The position numbers and the translations under genes are program-made. From Acanthaster planci (Eukaryota; Echinodermata; Asteroidea; Valvatida; Acanthasteridae), in the NCBI RefSeq assembly GCF_001949145.1, contig NW_019091472.1:836830-881752 (forward strand): 44,923 bases of DNA, in the 5' to 3' direction. Below the pieces are notes generated by a model that was not told the DNA's origin, did not search any database, and worked only from the letters and a program-made list of their open reading frames with translations. Of the stretch, positions 1 through 11,600 are shown piece by piece. Within the stretch, counting starts at the first letter, position 1. Every line of letters begins with the position of its first letter.

Positions 1-450
1 ACATATCACACATGTACTGGTAACTATCACACCACTAACTGGCACATTTTGTGCACATTATATGATATCTAAGGACAGTAAAAATGTGTATGTCACCATA
101 TGGTGTGTCAAAATGATCATTCATGTACTTGCATTGTGTGTAAACACCACTTCATGATGCAAGTAATAATTTGTCTGACATCTCACAACTTTTCACTATT
201 CTTCTCAGGAACTGTAATGCAAAGAACGCTGCAGCAGCTAGCAACTACGGTATACAGGCAGTTTCTCAAAGCCTCAAGTATCGAATGAACCAATCAGCCA
301 ATGAGTGTGAAAATAAATTGGTATAATCTTGAGACTTCATGTACGTCATGTATATAGCCATGCGACAATGGATGCATACAACCGTCGATCAATGTATGCA
401 TATTTTATTTTTTACAGGATGTACTTTGTGTTAGGGAAATATCAATGTAA

Positions 451-781
451 TTACGGGTTTTGCCCTTACCCGACGTATATATTCATGAACATTGTATTCT
501 CAGTGCGTATCTGTGGGCTTGTGAAAAATTATTAAATTAACATCTCTCCGACCCAAAGTACATCTTGAAAAAGTCTGCAGTACCTGCTGCTATCTATCTG
601 ACTCATGCCAGCCAGCCGACCCCGGCAAGCTCAGTAGTCGAGTGGTTAAGACGTCTGCACTAGTAAGCAGGAGGTTGTGGGTTTGAGTCCCACCCGAGTA
701 AGCTTGTGAATTTTTTGTAAGCTCTTAGACAAGCACTGAGTATACAGTGTTCATGAATATAGGTAGGGGCAAAACCCATAA
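451..781. mobile_element. Foldback/MITE-like element with ~50 bp inverted arms
   Basis: The left arm (about 451-507) and right arm (about 733-781) are reverse complements with a few mismatches. The outer part reads TTACGGGTTTTGCCCTTACC on the left and GGTAGGGGCAAAACCCATAA on the right. The inner part shares TTCATGAACA(T/C)TGTAT followed by CTCAGTG. No coding capacity is visible. The central segment contains a tRNA-like module (633-705). This is seen directly; that it is a non-autonomous DNA transposon is inference, because no clear target-site duplication was found. Confidence 0.6.
633..705 (+). other. tRNA-like module (tRNA pseudogene or tRNA-derived repeat)
   Basis: The sequence shows an A-box-like TAGTCGAGTGG, a CTGC...GCAG anticodon-like stem with loop ACTAGTAA, and a perfect T-arm (GTGGG, TTTGAGT, CCCAC) containing a B-box-like GGTTTGAGTCC. 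If read as a tRNA the loop centre would be TAG. The flanking bases do not form a good seven-pair acceptor stem, so it is probably not a functional tRNA. It could be a pol III-transcribed relic. It lies inside the inverted-repeat element 451-781. Confidence 0.6.
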
Positions 782-2280
782 CTGAACATTTTTAACTGGC
801 CAGCTTTGCCGATACTGTAACTTCTGACTGGCATTACATTTAGCTGTAGCTGACATAATGTAAAATGTGAGTGGAAAATTTCAACCATTCATAAATTTCA
901 AAAAAATGGATGCTACGGTGAACCATTCAAGAGTGTAGAACCCTGATTGCAGGCCATGAGCACAGGAATGTGAAAGTTTGTTTTTATGATACATGTAAAC
1001 TGAGTAGGGTTCAAATGTAAGTACAAATACGGGTACATGTATTCCTAGAAAGGGTACATGATGTACATGTACACATGTAATTAATGACCAAAGCTGACCT
1101 CAGACGTGGAGACAAACCGCATTGGTTTCTATCAGTTTGCCCCACGACATTCTTTGCCAGGTACAGCAACTTAAATTGAAAATGTCATTCCTTGGTACAG
1201 TTCAATGACTTCAGCACACAGCCAGTAACAATTGGAGTTATTTAAGCCAGGGTTGGGCTCACTGGGTTCTATGCTGGCAGAGTATGCATTAACTGTGTGC
1301 AGAAAGGCTGAACAATCAAGTGGTTTAACAGGTCAATGGATTTAGCTAGGGGACCAGCAAACACCTTCATGTACATGTAGCAGTCCAAGGTGTAAAGCCT
1401 AAAGGTGTTGCAACAGTTCACATACAATCAAGCCAAATGAGTTAAGTAAAATCAGAATTTGGTGCTCAAATGAGAAACAATAATCTACGATTCTTCAAGG
1501 GAATGCCCATAAAAACTAACAAATTATACGATTTGAGTAACTGGGCTACATTGCACAACGTAACTATGAAACTCGGCAGGTCATGAATTATAAACATGTT
1601 CAGCATGCGCACAAAGTACATTGATCGTATAATCATTCCAATGTACTCCAAGTCTCCAATTAGTTTTCATTCAGTCCAAATAATATAGTAACAAGGAGTT
1701 GGTTCTGCCTTTTTTGAAACACATCTTGTACAGCTTGAAATCTCAATGTACTGATACATACTTCCAACAGTATGTACATGTACATGTAGCCAGGTGCAGG
1801 TGGTGTCTTGTGTTAACATTTGTTAAATGTTAAAGTGATGGGGGGAGGTTAAAAATGCACATGGCGAAAAGACATACAGTGTACATGTATATATCCATGT
1901 ACATGTAACTAAGGCATACAATTTTTCCACTTCCAACGGGAATGGATGGAATTCTGGAATAAGTTGTATTTGTAAATATATTCTAACCCTTGGTTCTTAA
2001 TAAATTTACAACTCTATGCATGTGTATATGTACATGTACAAGTAAGTATACCAAAATGGTAGAAAAGAGAATGAGAACCCAACTTGGCAGACCACTCTGC
2101 TTCAGCTTGCCTTCTGCATGCTGGTTGTACATACATTGCACATGTAGATGACATGTATGGTCTACGTACATTGTAGCAGTAAACGGTTAACAGACATGTG
2201 CATGTATCCTGAAAGTGTACGTTACCAATGCCTTTTTGTGTTCAAAGTCTATGGGAGTTCATATTAAACGGTGTACTCAC
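782..2280. other. Non-coding stretch, probably ARHGAP-like intron
   Basis: No exon was recognised on either strand. The stretch lies 3' (in minus-strand sense) of the WW exon, so it is most likely intronic. It has many copies of the palindromic ACATGTAC motif, for example near 1048-1078, 1774-1790, 1880-1906 and 2028-2041. Confidence 0.5.
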
Positions 2281-2547
2281 CTTCTTGCGTGTTCTTGGGC
2301 TGACGCTGGATGATCGCTTCTTTTGCACAGATGACGGAGGGTCCCAGGAAGTCTCGTTGGTGCGGTTGTTGTAATAGTACTTGCGTCCTCTCTCATCTCG
2401 GTGCATCTCCCACTCATCGCCGGCACTGGGCATGAGCTGGGAGCTGGATAAAGAGTGCGCTACATGTACGTTGGAGTTCAAGATGTGGGAACGCAGCTCC
2501 GATTCATTGGGTGGTGGTGGGAAATACTCTGGAGAGTTCACACTGGA
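2281..2547 (-). CDS. ARHGAP-like coding exon 2 (WW domain)
   Basis: The acceptor is a tandem CAGCAG, so the exon may begin at 2547 or at 2550. Both keep frame and differ by one Gln. The donor is AAG|GTGAGT after 2281. The exon encodes a Ser/Pro/Asn-rich linker, a WW domain with both tryptophans (EW and SW) and the YYY core, and a basic Ser/Arg tail (RSSSVSPRTRKK). Confidence 0.87.
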
Positions 2548-4507
2548 CTGCTGTTACCAACGATTGAACAGGAGTTGAAAAACTCTCAGAAACCAATCTT
2601 CAAATTACACTTATTTGGACATGTATATATATTTTGGCCAAAAGTGGCAATGGTGATAAATGTAATGACGTGTATACATGAAGCACATGTATACACGACA
2701 TGCATGTGAATGTTGGCAATGCTAACACATACATGTACATTGGAGGAGAAGAACACTTTGCCCTTGTCACATGTTTCCATTTATCTCATTAGACCACTAA
2801 AATGACCATATCTTTTTGGACCGATTTTTGGTGGACAAGTTTTTCAGACAGATTTTTGTGACACACTGTACAAGATTGATTCTCTCTTTCTGTTCCCTCT
2901 TTTGCTGACATGGTTGCCTTAAAGGTGCTAAAAGATACTCACCCTACAACGCAACTACTCAAAAATCAGTATTTATATCAGATGTGTATATGTGTAACAT
3001 GTAATGAGTGAACATCATCAGTAATTCTTCACTGTTTTTCCAAACTTGCAAACAGAAAGTGAAATTACATGTACATGTACCGGTAGAGCTACATGTATTT
3101 CTAAACTACATGTACATATTTACAGCATCCTTATTCATCAAAGCGGATGAATGTGCTTGAACTTTACAAGAACAGGTATGAATGTAATAAAGTAGCTTCC
3201 ACACCTATTTCTAATCAGCAACCTGAACAAATGTGGTAAATGTATCAATGGCACATGTGTATTCTGAGCAAATAAAAGAATTTGACAAAGTACTTGTTAC
3301 ATGTATGTACCGTATGTGACCTTGATTCGAAGAGCTTCTTTTGTTTTTTTGTCTCCTTAGGAGTCAGGTTGCCAGAGTGGTTTTCCCCTACCTCTCACCT
3401 CTGCGGCCCAGGTTCAATTCCTGGCCACATTGTAGTCCACATGCACATTGGGTTTTCAGTCCCTACCTGATTCTGCGGGCTTTTCCCAGAATATTCCTCT
3501 GGGGTTTTCCTCCCACCTCAAGAATTGTACCGTAACTGCTTCTCATTGCCTCCTCTCCACAGGTTTCTTCAGAGTTTTGAGCTACAGTGCCTTGGGTGCT
3601 TTTGAGGAATCCCTGATACATTACCAGAAATCCTTCAAAATAACAAGTACCCTTAATTGATACATGTACCTCCGGGAGACATTCCAATAGACCCATGTCC
3701 AAACTTTTACACCTTTGAAATGACAAAAAATATTCCAACCAAACTTTGCAAATCTTTTCACACGAGCCTACTGTAAACTTAAAAACTCCCAAATAAAATG
3801 TGGTTTCTCTCTGGTATCAGAAGTGTTTAGGGATAGTCAAATGTCTACCTGAGGTTTATTACTTACTACAAACCCTCTCCCAACTACATGTAGAACATAA
3901 GTTAATGTCCATGTAACTCCTTTTGTCTAGTGTCTTATGCACGCAGTGCATGCCTTACCTCTGAATGCGATGATAGCTCACTGTCAGTCATGGGGGACAT
4001 AGCACCCCCTATGGGTGTAGCCACCTTATGGATACCCTGTCTGCTGTTGCCATCTCTAACGTTCAGCTGGGTTGGACGTGGCCTGGGCACAGGGTCCTGA
4101 GAATTGTCATAATCTGGCTTAGGGATGACAATCCGATTCCGCAACCGATCGGATATCTCACTGACCATGTTATTGTGCCGGATTTGCGAGGCAGCCACAT
4201 TGCCGGGTACTGGCTGTGTTTGTTCTGATGCTGAGTCCATGTATGCATGAGGAATCAAGGTGCTGCTGCGCTGTGCAGTCCGGTTCCCTAGTCCTGTTAC
4301 TACATTATCAGGCTGAATTTCTAGATACGTGGCGGGGAGATATACTGGTTTCTTTTCTCCTTCACGCTTGACATACCACCAATCGGAGTTCGACTTACGT
4401 AGTAATGTGAAGAGGTCACCGGGGAGCATTTTAGCTGGTAACCCACTACCAGACATGTACTCATACTCATATTTAGCTTGTACCATCTGTGTGACAGGTT
4501 GCTCCAT
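2281..4507 (-). CDS. ARHGAP12/15/27-like Rho GTPase-activating protein, N-terminal part (SH3 + WW), partial
   Basis: Two minus-strand exons can be joined: 4507-3959 (183 codons) and 2547-2281 (89 codons), both phase 0. The first encodes an SH3 domain at about residues 8-65, recognisable by AKYEYEY, then DWWYVKR, then PVYLPATYLEI. The second encodes a WW domain at about residues 227-254 (DEWEMHRDERGRKYYYNNRT, then ETSWDPP). SH3 then WW is the start of the ARHGAP12/15/27/9 family, which continues with a PH domain and a RhoGAP domain that switches off Rho-type GTPases at membranes. Those domains are not in the window and should lie left of position 1. The start ATG at 4507 follows a possible acceptor (CAG near 4517), so an upstream 5'UTR exon is likely. 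Which family member it is cannot be told from this part. Confidence 0.85.
3356..3600 (+). mobile_element. tRNA-derived SINE in ARHGAP-like intron
   Basis: The head has A-box-like GTTGCCAGAGTGG (about 3367-3379) and B-box-like GGTTCAATTCC (about 3411-3421), the spacing expected of a tRNA-related pol III promoter. It is followed by a body with TTCTGCGGGCTTTTCCCAGA and GGGGTTTTCCTCCCACCT. That resembles the conserved central block seen in several animal SINE families. The 3' end is not well defined. It sits antisense to the host gene, between the SH3 and WW exons. Confidence 0.65.
3959..4507 (-). CDS. ARHGAP-like coding exon 1 (SH3)
   Basis: The exon runs from ATG at 4507 to donor GAG|GTAAGG after 3959. 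It has 183 codons: an SH3 domain followed by a low-complexity, Pro/Ser/Asn-rich linker with basic and proline-rich patches (DPVPRPRPTQ). The frame stays open upstream to about 4699, but those residues (MSSVFLHHLF...) do not resemble the family. MEQPVTQ just before the SH3 is the better start. Confidence 0.85.
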
Positions 4508-6151
4508 ACTGACTGATGTGAAACTACAGTACTTCTTTCGCAACAAAACTGCTACGCAACTCGACAATGATATGCCTTCAATGGAGTGCTCGTGCAGAAT
4601 GATAAGTAAAAGAAGTATTCTGAGCGTTCTTGTGCTGTCCTGAAATGGTTGTTCAGCAAACACTGCTACAAAAAGATGATGAAGAAACACACTGCTCATT
4701 CAAGGTGACACCTCATCCAGATCTTGTGTGCCTCAAGGCAGACGTGGGCTGCTCTCTATGTATGTGTTGGTACAGGAGACAAGAATGGTGTCTGTCAGTG
4801 TTGGGTTAAATTATGCTAATGGCGCCAAGGGAATGTAACATGATCTTGTTTCTCCATGATTGTGTGCAGTATCACAGCCATCAACTACCAGTATGCAGTT
4901 CAATCTGATGGGGTGATGCGGGGCTCAGGACTCTCTGCAGGATGACACCATTCACGTGTGGTTAATACCTTATGGTGACAGGAGGCACATGGCTCAGTCT
5001 AGTCTCCACTGACTGGGGCCAGGGGTCCAAAGTACATGTACATGTTGAACCTTCATCTGTACGTGTTCACAACAAAAACGACATTGTTAAACCATACCAT
5101 GACCAACAGCACCTGTTCATTTCAAACCTTCTCAATTAGAAACTTCCTGCATTGTAACATGTCCTACACGGATTTGTATGGTGTAAATCACAAGTGTGAG
5201 TGAACTGAACATGGTGCATGTACTACGTGAAACATATTATGTTTCATGAAATGTGCTCATAAACTGAAAAACTGGTTTGCATTATGTATCACTGTCAATG
5301 TGGAGCTATAGATGGTAGACGTGCCATAATACCATGTCCCCTTTCGCAAACATTCCCTTGGCACTGTACCAGAATAAATGTCACATATACCGGTATGTTG
5401 ATTAAAATATGTGAACCAGACATGCACGGGACAACTTTCATTTCAGTGTGAAACTTGTTTTGCTCAGTCTGAAAGAATACTTGTACATTGTATGAATGTC
5501 CGTTATGTGAAGTGCACATGTATGACGATGTAGGATGTAGTCACACTGCCACTTTTTTTCAACAAGCTCTTGTTACAATGCTGACTACAGTGAACTTGGT
5601 ACATGTAGGTACGTGATGGTTTAAGACAAAAGCCAACATTAATATTTACAGCAATCTTCTGGGCATAAAATTCCACTATCATGAGTCTCTCTTAACCAGT
5701 CTTTTCAGCTGATGGTACAAGCATTGAGCACCTGCGTGGATGAAAAACACATGACCCACAGCAGGATTTTAGTAATGCCTTCTCATTGTGGTAAATGTGG
5801 TTGCTACTACCTGAACTGTGGTACGATTCATTCTTATCACTAGTAGGAAATCTGTGGGGGTTGTACGTGTACGTGTGTGGTTTACTGATTGTGCAAACTT
5901 ATACAGAAGAAGCAGTGGAGAAGTATGGTTGTCCATGCACATTCATGTATGCATAAAGAGGATGTTTAACCTCCATGGTTGATGGTCACTACATTTACAG
6001 GAAACTCCTTCAGAACCTTGACTTTGCTAAATGCACTTTTGCAGCGTACTTTAAAACTATGTAAATTTCAACAGCAACACAATCATTCATTGCTTGTTTG
6101 TAAATATATATGAATATGACCTACTGGTACATGTACAGGTCATGTATTAAA
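4508..6151. other. Non-coding stretch upstream of SH3 exon
   Basis: No gene was recognised. It is probably a 5'UTR intron of the ARHGAP-like gene, given the acceptor-like CAG just before the start codon. A few ACATGTAC repeats are present. Confidence 0.4.
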
Positions 6152-6330
6152 TAAGGGAATGAATATGAGCTTGGCCAGTCTTAAACGTGCATTTAATGAA
6201 ATTAAATGATGCTACATTGTAATTTTAATGATAAATTTAATGACAGATTTAATGAACGCTGATAATGCCCGAGCCGTAGTCGCATCCATTCTCCTGAGCC
6301 AGTCTTACAGTGCACAAATTTATTCCCTTA
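6152..6330. mobile_element. MITE, copy 1 of a family shared with 19553-19711
   Basis: The terminal inverted repeats are TAAGGGAATGAATATGAGCT at the left and the complement of TTTATTCCCTTA at the right. The right half (ACGCTGATAATGCCC ... CTCCTGAGCCAGTCTTA) matches the copy at 19553-19711 in inverted orientation. The flanks TTAA(A) and TTAA hint at a TTAA target site, as used by piggyBac-type elements; this part is inference. Confidence 0.7.
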
Positions 6331-6950
6331 TTAACATAAAGTCTCCAAGATCCTGCTAAACCCACACACTGTACTGTAGATTTGGAAAGAGGAAGGTTCA
6401 CACTGGTAGAGTGAGAGGGTGTACCAATGCCAAGTTCATGTATGATGTCGGCCTATATGTACATAACTAAACGCCAGAGAGCACATATTTGAATACTGTG
6501 CTCAGTGGACCCCCTCAAAGATGCCAAATGGTATCACCCCCTTTGAACATGTTGAACCTTATAGAAAATTCCAGAAAAGGAGGAAAGAGGCAATCATGAA
6601 CAGAACTCTTCTCTCAACCTGTTAATCTGTTATCAACAAAGCACAAAACTCTTACCTGAGAACATTGAATGCAGAGTTTACAACAGTTCATTTAACTTTC
6701 AATATTTTTTTATCAACACCTGCACCAGAACTTCTGAGGTGTCTACTCCCAAATAAAGATGAGTAACATAGGGGCAGGCCTTCATTAATAATCAGGGATG
6801 CACAGGTTGTACTAACTACTGTTCATCATGCTCATGGTGGACGTCGACATGGTGGAAGTCAAAACAAAACAAACACGATAAACAGCAACAACTTGGTTCC
6901 ATATTAATTTGCCTGTGAATGGGTGAGTGGGTGACTCGCTTTTTTGACTA
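6331..6950. other. No gene recognised
   Basis: AT-rich sequence without supported ORFs, probably intronic or upstream sequence of the ARHGAP-like gene. Confidence 0.4.
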
Positions 6951-6959
6951 ACTGGGGTC

Positions 6960-7420
6960 TGTGCTTCAACCTTGGCAAAACATAAAAATTTACGAGCGTC
7001 ATTTCCGTGTCGGCGGATACTAGTTTACTAATACCAGGCTACGGCGAGAATTGGCCACACACAGTAACACACCACGCGCACAAGTGAGGCCAGGCCGCCG
7101 GACTACGCCTACAAACTAGGCTCCATCGTGATTCATATATTTAATCCCAACTATTCTTGGGTCTCCATCGTTTGTCAAAAAAGGTTTTTTTAATTACTCG
7201 GACTTGAACTTACCAAATGAAATACCATTTACTAAATTCTGGACGAAATCCTGAACATGTAGCCTACGGCGCCACGCTTCCGCCCACTGGCTACATATCA
7301 ATACATATTTACAACGACGTCGACGAGAAGCGATATGCACTCACCGTGCCATATGATATATGCTGCGCTGTGTCATTCGCGCACGGCGAAAGGTGCGCTC
7401 TTCCGTAACCAACCTTGTCT
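6960..7420 (-). promoter_or_regulatory. Candidate promoter/5'UTR region of the ARHGAP-like gene
   Basis: This is a local rise in CpG content (for example 6991-7020, 7300-7330 and 7375-7410) in otherwise CpG-poor DNA. It contains an ETS-like CTTCCG near 7400. It lies about 2.5-2.9 kb upstream of the SH3 exon, whose start codon follows an acceptor-like site. No transcription start can be read from sequence alone. Confidence 0.3.
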
Positions 7421-7882
7421 TCTGATTTCATACACATAATGCTTAGGGTCCGCAGCCAGACAGTACGGGATTTATCACACTGGATTTTAGTAGACCCGAT
7501 TTCCGAGGCAACTGTTAACGCCCTCTGCTGCCGACAAGTCGTTTACTTCCCAAAACTTAAGGAGGCGTGTGTTACGGAATGCAACTTGATAACGCATGGG
7601 GGGGGGGGGGTGGAGCTACTTTGCAGGCTCACGTGTAAAAAGCAACATTCAAGGAGAACAAGGGGGACACAAGTGGGACAGATGTCAAAATAGGGACACT
7701 CAAGGAGGGGCTAGAATCAGGACAACCAGTTTTGACAAGGGTTATTGGGCTGCAGAGGCATGAGGTTCATTGCAGCACGGAGGAATAATTGCAGTCAGGT
7801 CTTGATGGTGGAAGACGCAATAGAGAGGGAGAGCTGCATGTACATGTACTGTACGTAGGCCTATCCTCAACTGAACAAATAG

Positions 7883-8121
7883 CAGGCGCGGATCCGGAGG
7901 GAGGTCAAACCCAACCCCAAGCCCGCTCTAAGACCAACAGAAAGTTTAAAAATGGGGAAAGTAATAAAAAAAATAACCACAGTGTAAAACGGTAAGTGCA
8001 CCAATATTATTGTAAAAAAGAGTATGTCATGTAAATCATCATTTCTGCTTGTTCCACAAAATGGGATATTAAAAAAAGCCTGACATGACCCCCCCAGGAA
8101 AAATTCCTGGTGTCTCCCCTG
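7883..8121. mobile_element. hAT-like non-autonomous element, degraded
   Basis: The left end reads CAGGCGCGGATCCGGAGGGA. The right end, read from the minus strand, is CAGGGGAGACACCAGGAATT with a run of G after it. Both resemble the CAGGGGCGGAYCCAGGAATT termini common in hAT-type MITEs. No matching 8 bp duplication was found (ACAAATAG against AATAAGGG), so the two ends may come from different copies. Confidence 0.45.
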
Positions 8122-8379
8122 AATAAGGGTTATCACCCCTGACGATAACGAAATACAATTATCACCAGTTACATGTACTTATTTCGTCATCAGTATTTTA
8201 CGGTGGCCCACAACTGTCACGGCAAAAGCAAAAGCACCACGGCAAAAGCAAACACACAGGCTTGGTGCTGGTGGGGATGGATGTCGATCCTGTCACCACA
8301 AAACAGGACATATATTTTACTATCAAGGATGGCACCCTGCAGGCACATGACAATGTAACCCGTGTGTCCAAATCTGATG

Positions 8380-8423
8380 GACCTAGTCCCCCCCCCCCGG
8401 GAAAATTTCTGGGTCTGCCCCTG
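8380..8423. mobile_element. Orphan hAT-like terminus
   Basis: Read from the minus strand, it begins CAGGGGCAGACCCAGAAATT and continues into a G tract. This matches the same terminal consensus as the element at 7883-8121. No partner end was found nearby. Confidence 0.45.
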
Positions 8424-8601
8424 ATGCATGTACCACCTAAAAGGCTGATTTGGTTGTAGATATGAACTACTACTATGTGCACGCAGTGCGGTGAAAAAGG
8501 CACCTCGCTTGCCACAGTATAATGCAAATTAGACTGGAAAAGCCCGAATCATTATTAAATCATTGAGTGAATTAGAAACAAAAAAGCGCAACTAATGATA
8601 C

Positions 8602-8641
8602 AAACAAAACAAAACAAAACAAAACAAAAACAAAAACAAAC
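8602..8641. repeat. (CAAAA)n simple repeat
   Basis: About eight tandem units of CAAAA/CAAAAA, directly visible. Confidence 0.9.
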
Positions 8642-11600
8642 AGCGTGACTGAATTGGTCCTCCATTTCTGAAAGTCAGCAACAGATTTTCTTGAGAAGCA
8701 TGGCATGGGTGAGCGGGAACAAAGGGTCAAATGTTCCTGAAAAAAAGAGGGAAATTTAAATACAAGTAGGAAAGAAAAAAGATGAAGGGAAGCAGAAATG
8801 CTGGTATTTATGAAAATATCTGACGATTTAGCTACCCCCACCCCGTCTCTGACTTTTGGTCTGTGTGTTACTACTGAGTGCTTTGCCCCGCCCCCTTACA
8901 TGTGTCTCTTCCTGGCAATGCCCATATCATATCAGAAAGACTGATAACTTAAAAGCTAGTGTTGAAAAGTTTCATATTAGTCTGCACCATGCTCAAACGC
9001 AACAACTGGACGGTTTTGATCAACATTTGCACATTCATTATGCTTATCGAATGACGGCATTGCACTAAATTCCGCAGTGATGTTATACATTACTCCTTTG
9101 GAATATTGTGATGCTATACACTACATGTATCGAGGTTTTCTTTTGTTTGCCCTGCTAACAAGTTCGCTTGCGTAATTTTACAAGTAACGAAATTGCACAC
9201 CCTTTCCTCCAAACCGAATGGGCACACATCATGCAAAACTGAAGTTTTGGTGAACATGACGGAACTGAAGACGTTCACACAACGTTCATCAGATGACAAT
9301 GAAAAGCCCAATCTTAAACACGAACTGTGCGCGAAACTGGCTTATAAAAAGCCTTTTTCTTTATTGCTATGATAATTGCACTAATACTTTTTGTCTATGA
9401 CGTGCACGCGCACTTTGAATTCACAAAGTGCTAAAATTGATTGCACGTTCTAATTTTGATATGTTAACATCATATTTTAATGTCTGGGAATGTTTCAATT
9501 AATGACGCAATATCTAATGTTAATATGTTAACATAAAAAAACTAAACTGAAAGTCAAGAAAACAGGAACATTAGAATGACTATGTAGCAGTTTTTGAATA
9601 CATTTCCGATTTTCAACAGGAAAACCTGGTCGATGAAAATCGTGGTCAGTTTATTATTCAATTTTCTATTCGCACTTTGAGCATTTGGGACATCACCGAT
9701 ATACAAACTTGTATACACGTAGCCACAAATAATCTATTTTGGGTAAGTCATGTTAATGAAGGGCCCTTGTTTCCGCCAATGAGGTGTGTTGATCATTTTG
9801 TCCACCAGATTCAAGTATCCTAATCCGTGAAGGAATACCATTTTCAAAGTACATTAGTAAATTTCATAAAGTTTATGCCCTTTGAATCCAAGGAATATTG
9901 TGGATCAAGAACTAGACTTTTGGTTCTGGGGGTAGGGGAAAAGAGGATGCCTTTTTGAGGGGTGAGGTTAAATTTGGGGCCTTAAAGACACTTTGGGAAG
10001 GAAGGACAACTTAATGGTCCCAGAAATCGCCTTTTGTTATGTCCCCCTTTTGGCCCCTCTATCTGCCAATACTTCAAGTGCATCTTGGGACAATATCTTC
10101 TGTCGTCGAGAATATCCGCTACTGATTCCAAGGTGATTAGAACAAAATGTCTCACTCTGGAAGAAAGCACTTGAACTTACACGAGATCAAAACCATATTG
10201 ACTATTGCCATTTTTTAATATCAGAAAAGGGAAAAGACAGAAACATATATAGACAAAAATGACTGAAGTTTCATCAGGTACTTTATGAAAGCACCAGTAA
10301 TTATATACAATATGATTGCATGTAGATTCTACAATTGAAAGTAAAATATACCCCATTAAACCTATGTAGATAGAGAGAAAAGAAAGAAAAACAGTGTAAA
10401 CAATCAAATGAATCGCTGACAGTTTGTAGAGATAATCCAAAGGTAATTTTGTGTCCTTTTGTAAGAAAAAAAAATTTGAAAAAGAGATGGGGTTAACTCT
10501 ACTATAGACCACAATACCGGTATTTTAACATGAAAGATCTCGTCTCTCTCCAAATAGTTGGCTTCAGTGTACAGCATCCTAATCATACAGAATGGCACTG
10601 ATACAATTAAAGTTTGCCTGTTTCCTGTTTACAGGTTCCTTTAATAAAACTCAAGGCGACATCTAGGAGCAGAGTTTATCAGAGAGAATGTCTAATTCCA
10701 ACTCACAAATGAGTCAAACGCCACTTGGACTTAAGAACATTTTTGGCCAAATACCTGTCAGACTGGCTTATCTAACAGAGCTGTTGTGATGAATTACGAT
10801 GAACAATGTCAAAAGCTGGTCAGTTTTTAGTAATAGAATTTTTAAAATCAAAGATGAGTGTTTTGAATGATTTTTGTTAGTCATCCTGATTTGACCCAAT
10901 GATCACATGACAGTGCAACAGTGATTTTAATTTTCAGGTTAAAATGACATACAGGTACATTTTCATAGCTCCAAGATAAAACACCCTGAAAAGCACCTAA
11001 ATATAAATCCTACATATATCTCATGACAACTTATACTACAAACTTAATAAATTACACAAATTTCAGATATCTTCGGTCTTAAGAATGCACAAAGGAAACC
11101 TATTCACTAAAGATAAGTACAGGGCACAGGAATTGCAGATGCTGACAGACTACAATCTGATTGCTCTAGTGATGTGCAGTCATCATGACATTCAAGCACT
11201 TTCAGGGTTAGAAAGGCCACTTTACACAGATGTTCCCTTTTTTCACACAGTGTGTATGTGCCATGATTTTTTAAAACCCTATGGCCAATTGTTAATAAGG
11301 GCGATTCCGGTTTGTTTTGTCTGCTCTGCAACCAAGCATGTTCAACAACACCAACTTGAAATACACAGAGAATTTAGACCAGACTGAAAAGACTGACGGA
11401 TAAGTGCGCAGAGGTCAACCAGATTCAATGGTAAAGGGCATGTTTGAGTAGTGGTTAACCATAGTCTGAGTACACCCTCTCTCAGGGAACACTGGTGGGA
11501 CTAATCGACTATATTCTGGACCAGGTCTTAAAAAAAAACCATATTGAGTACTTTACTCTGAACTATCATGTTTCTATAAACACTGTATACACATTGTTGT

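Noticed and set aside
3463-3792. 109-codon minus-strand ORF
   Set aside because: It reads the antisense of the SINE at 3356-3600.
8198-8527. 109-codon minus-strand ORF with a Gly/Pro-rich patch
   Set aside because: The patch is translation of a hAT-like terminus and its G/C tract.
11085-11387. 100-codon plus-strand ORF with several cysteines
   Set aside because: No recognisable domain, biased composition or splice context; an ORF of this size is expected by chance in 45 kb.
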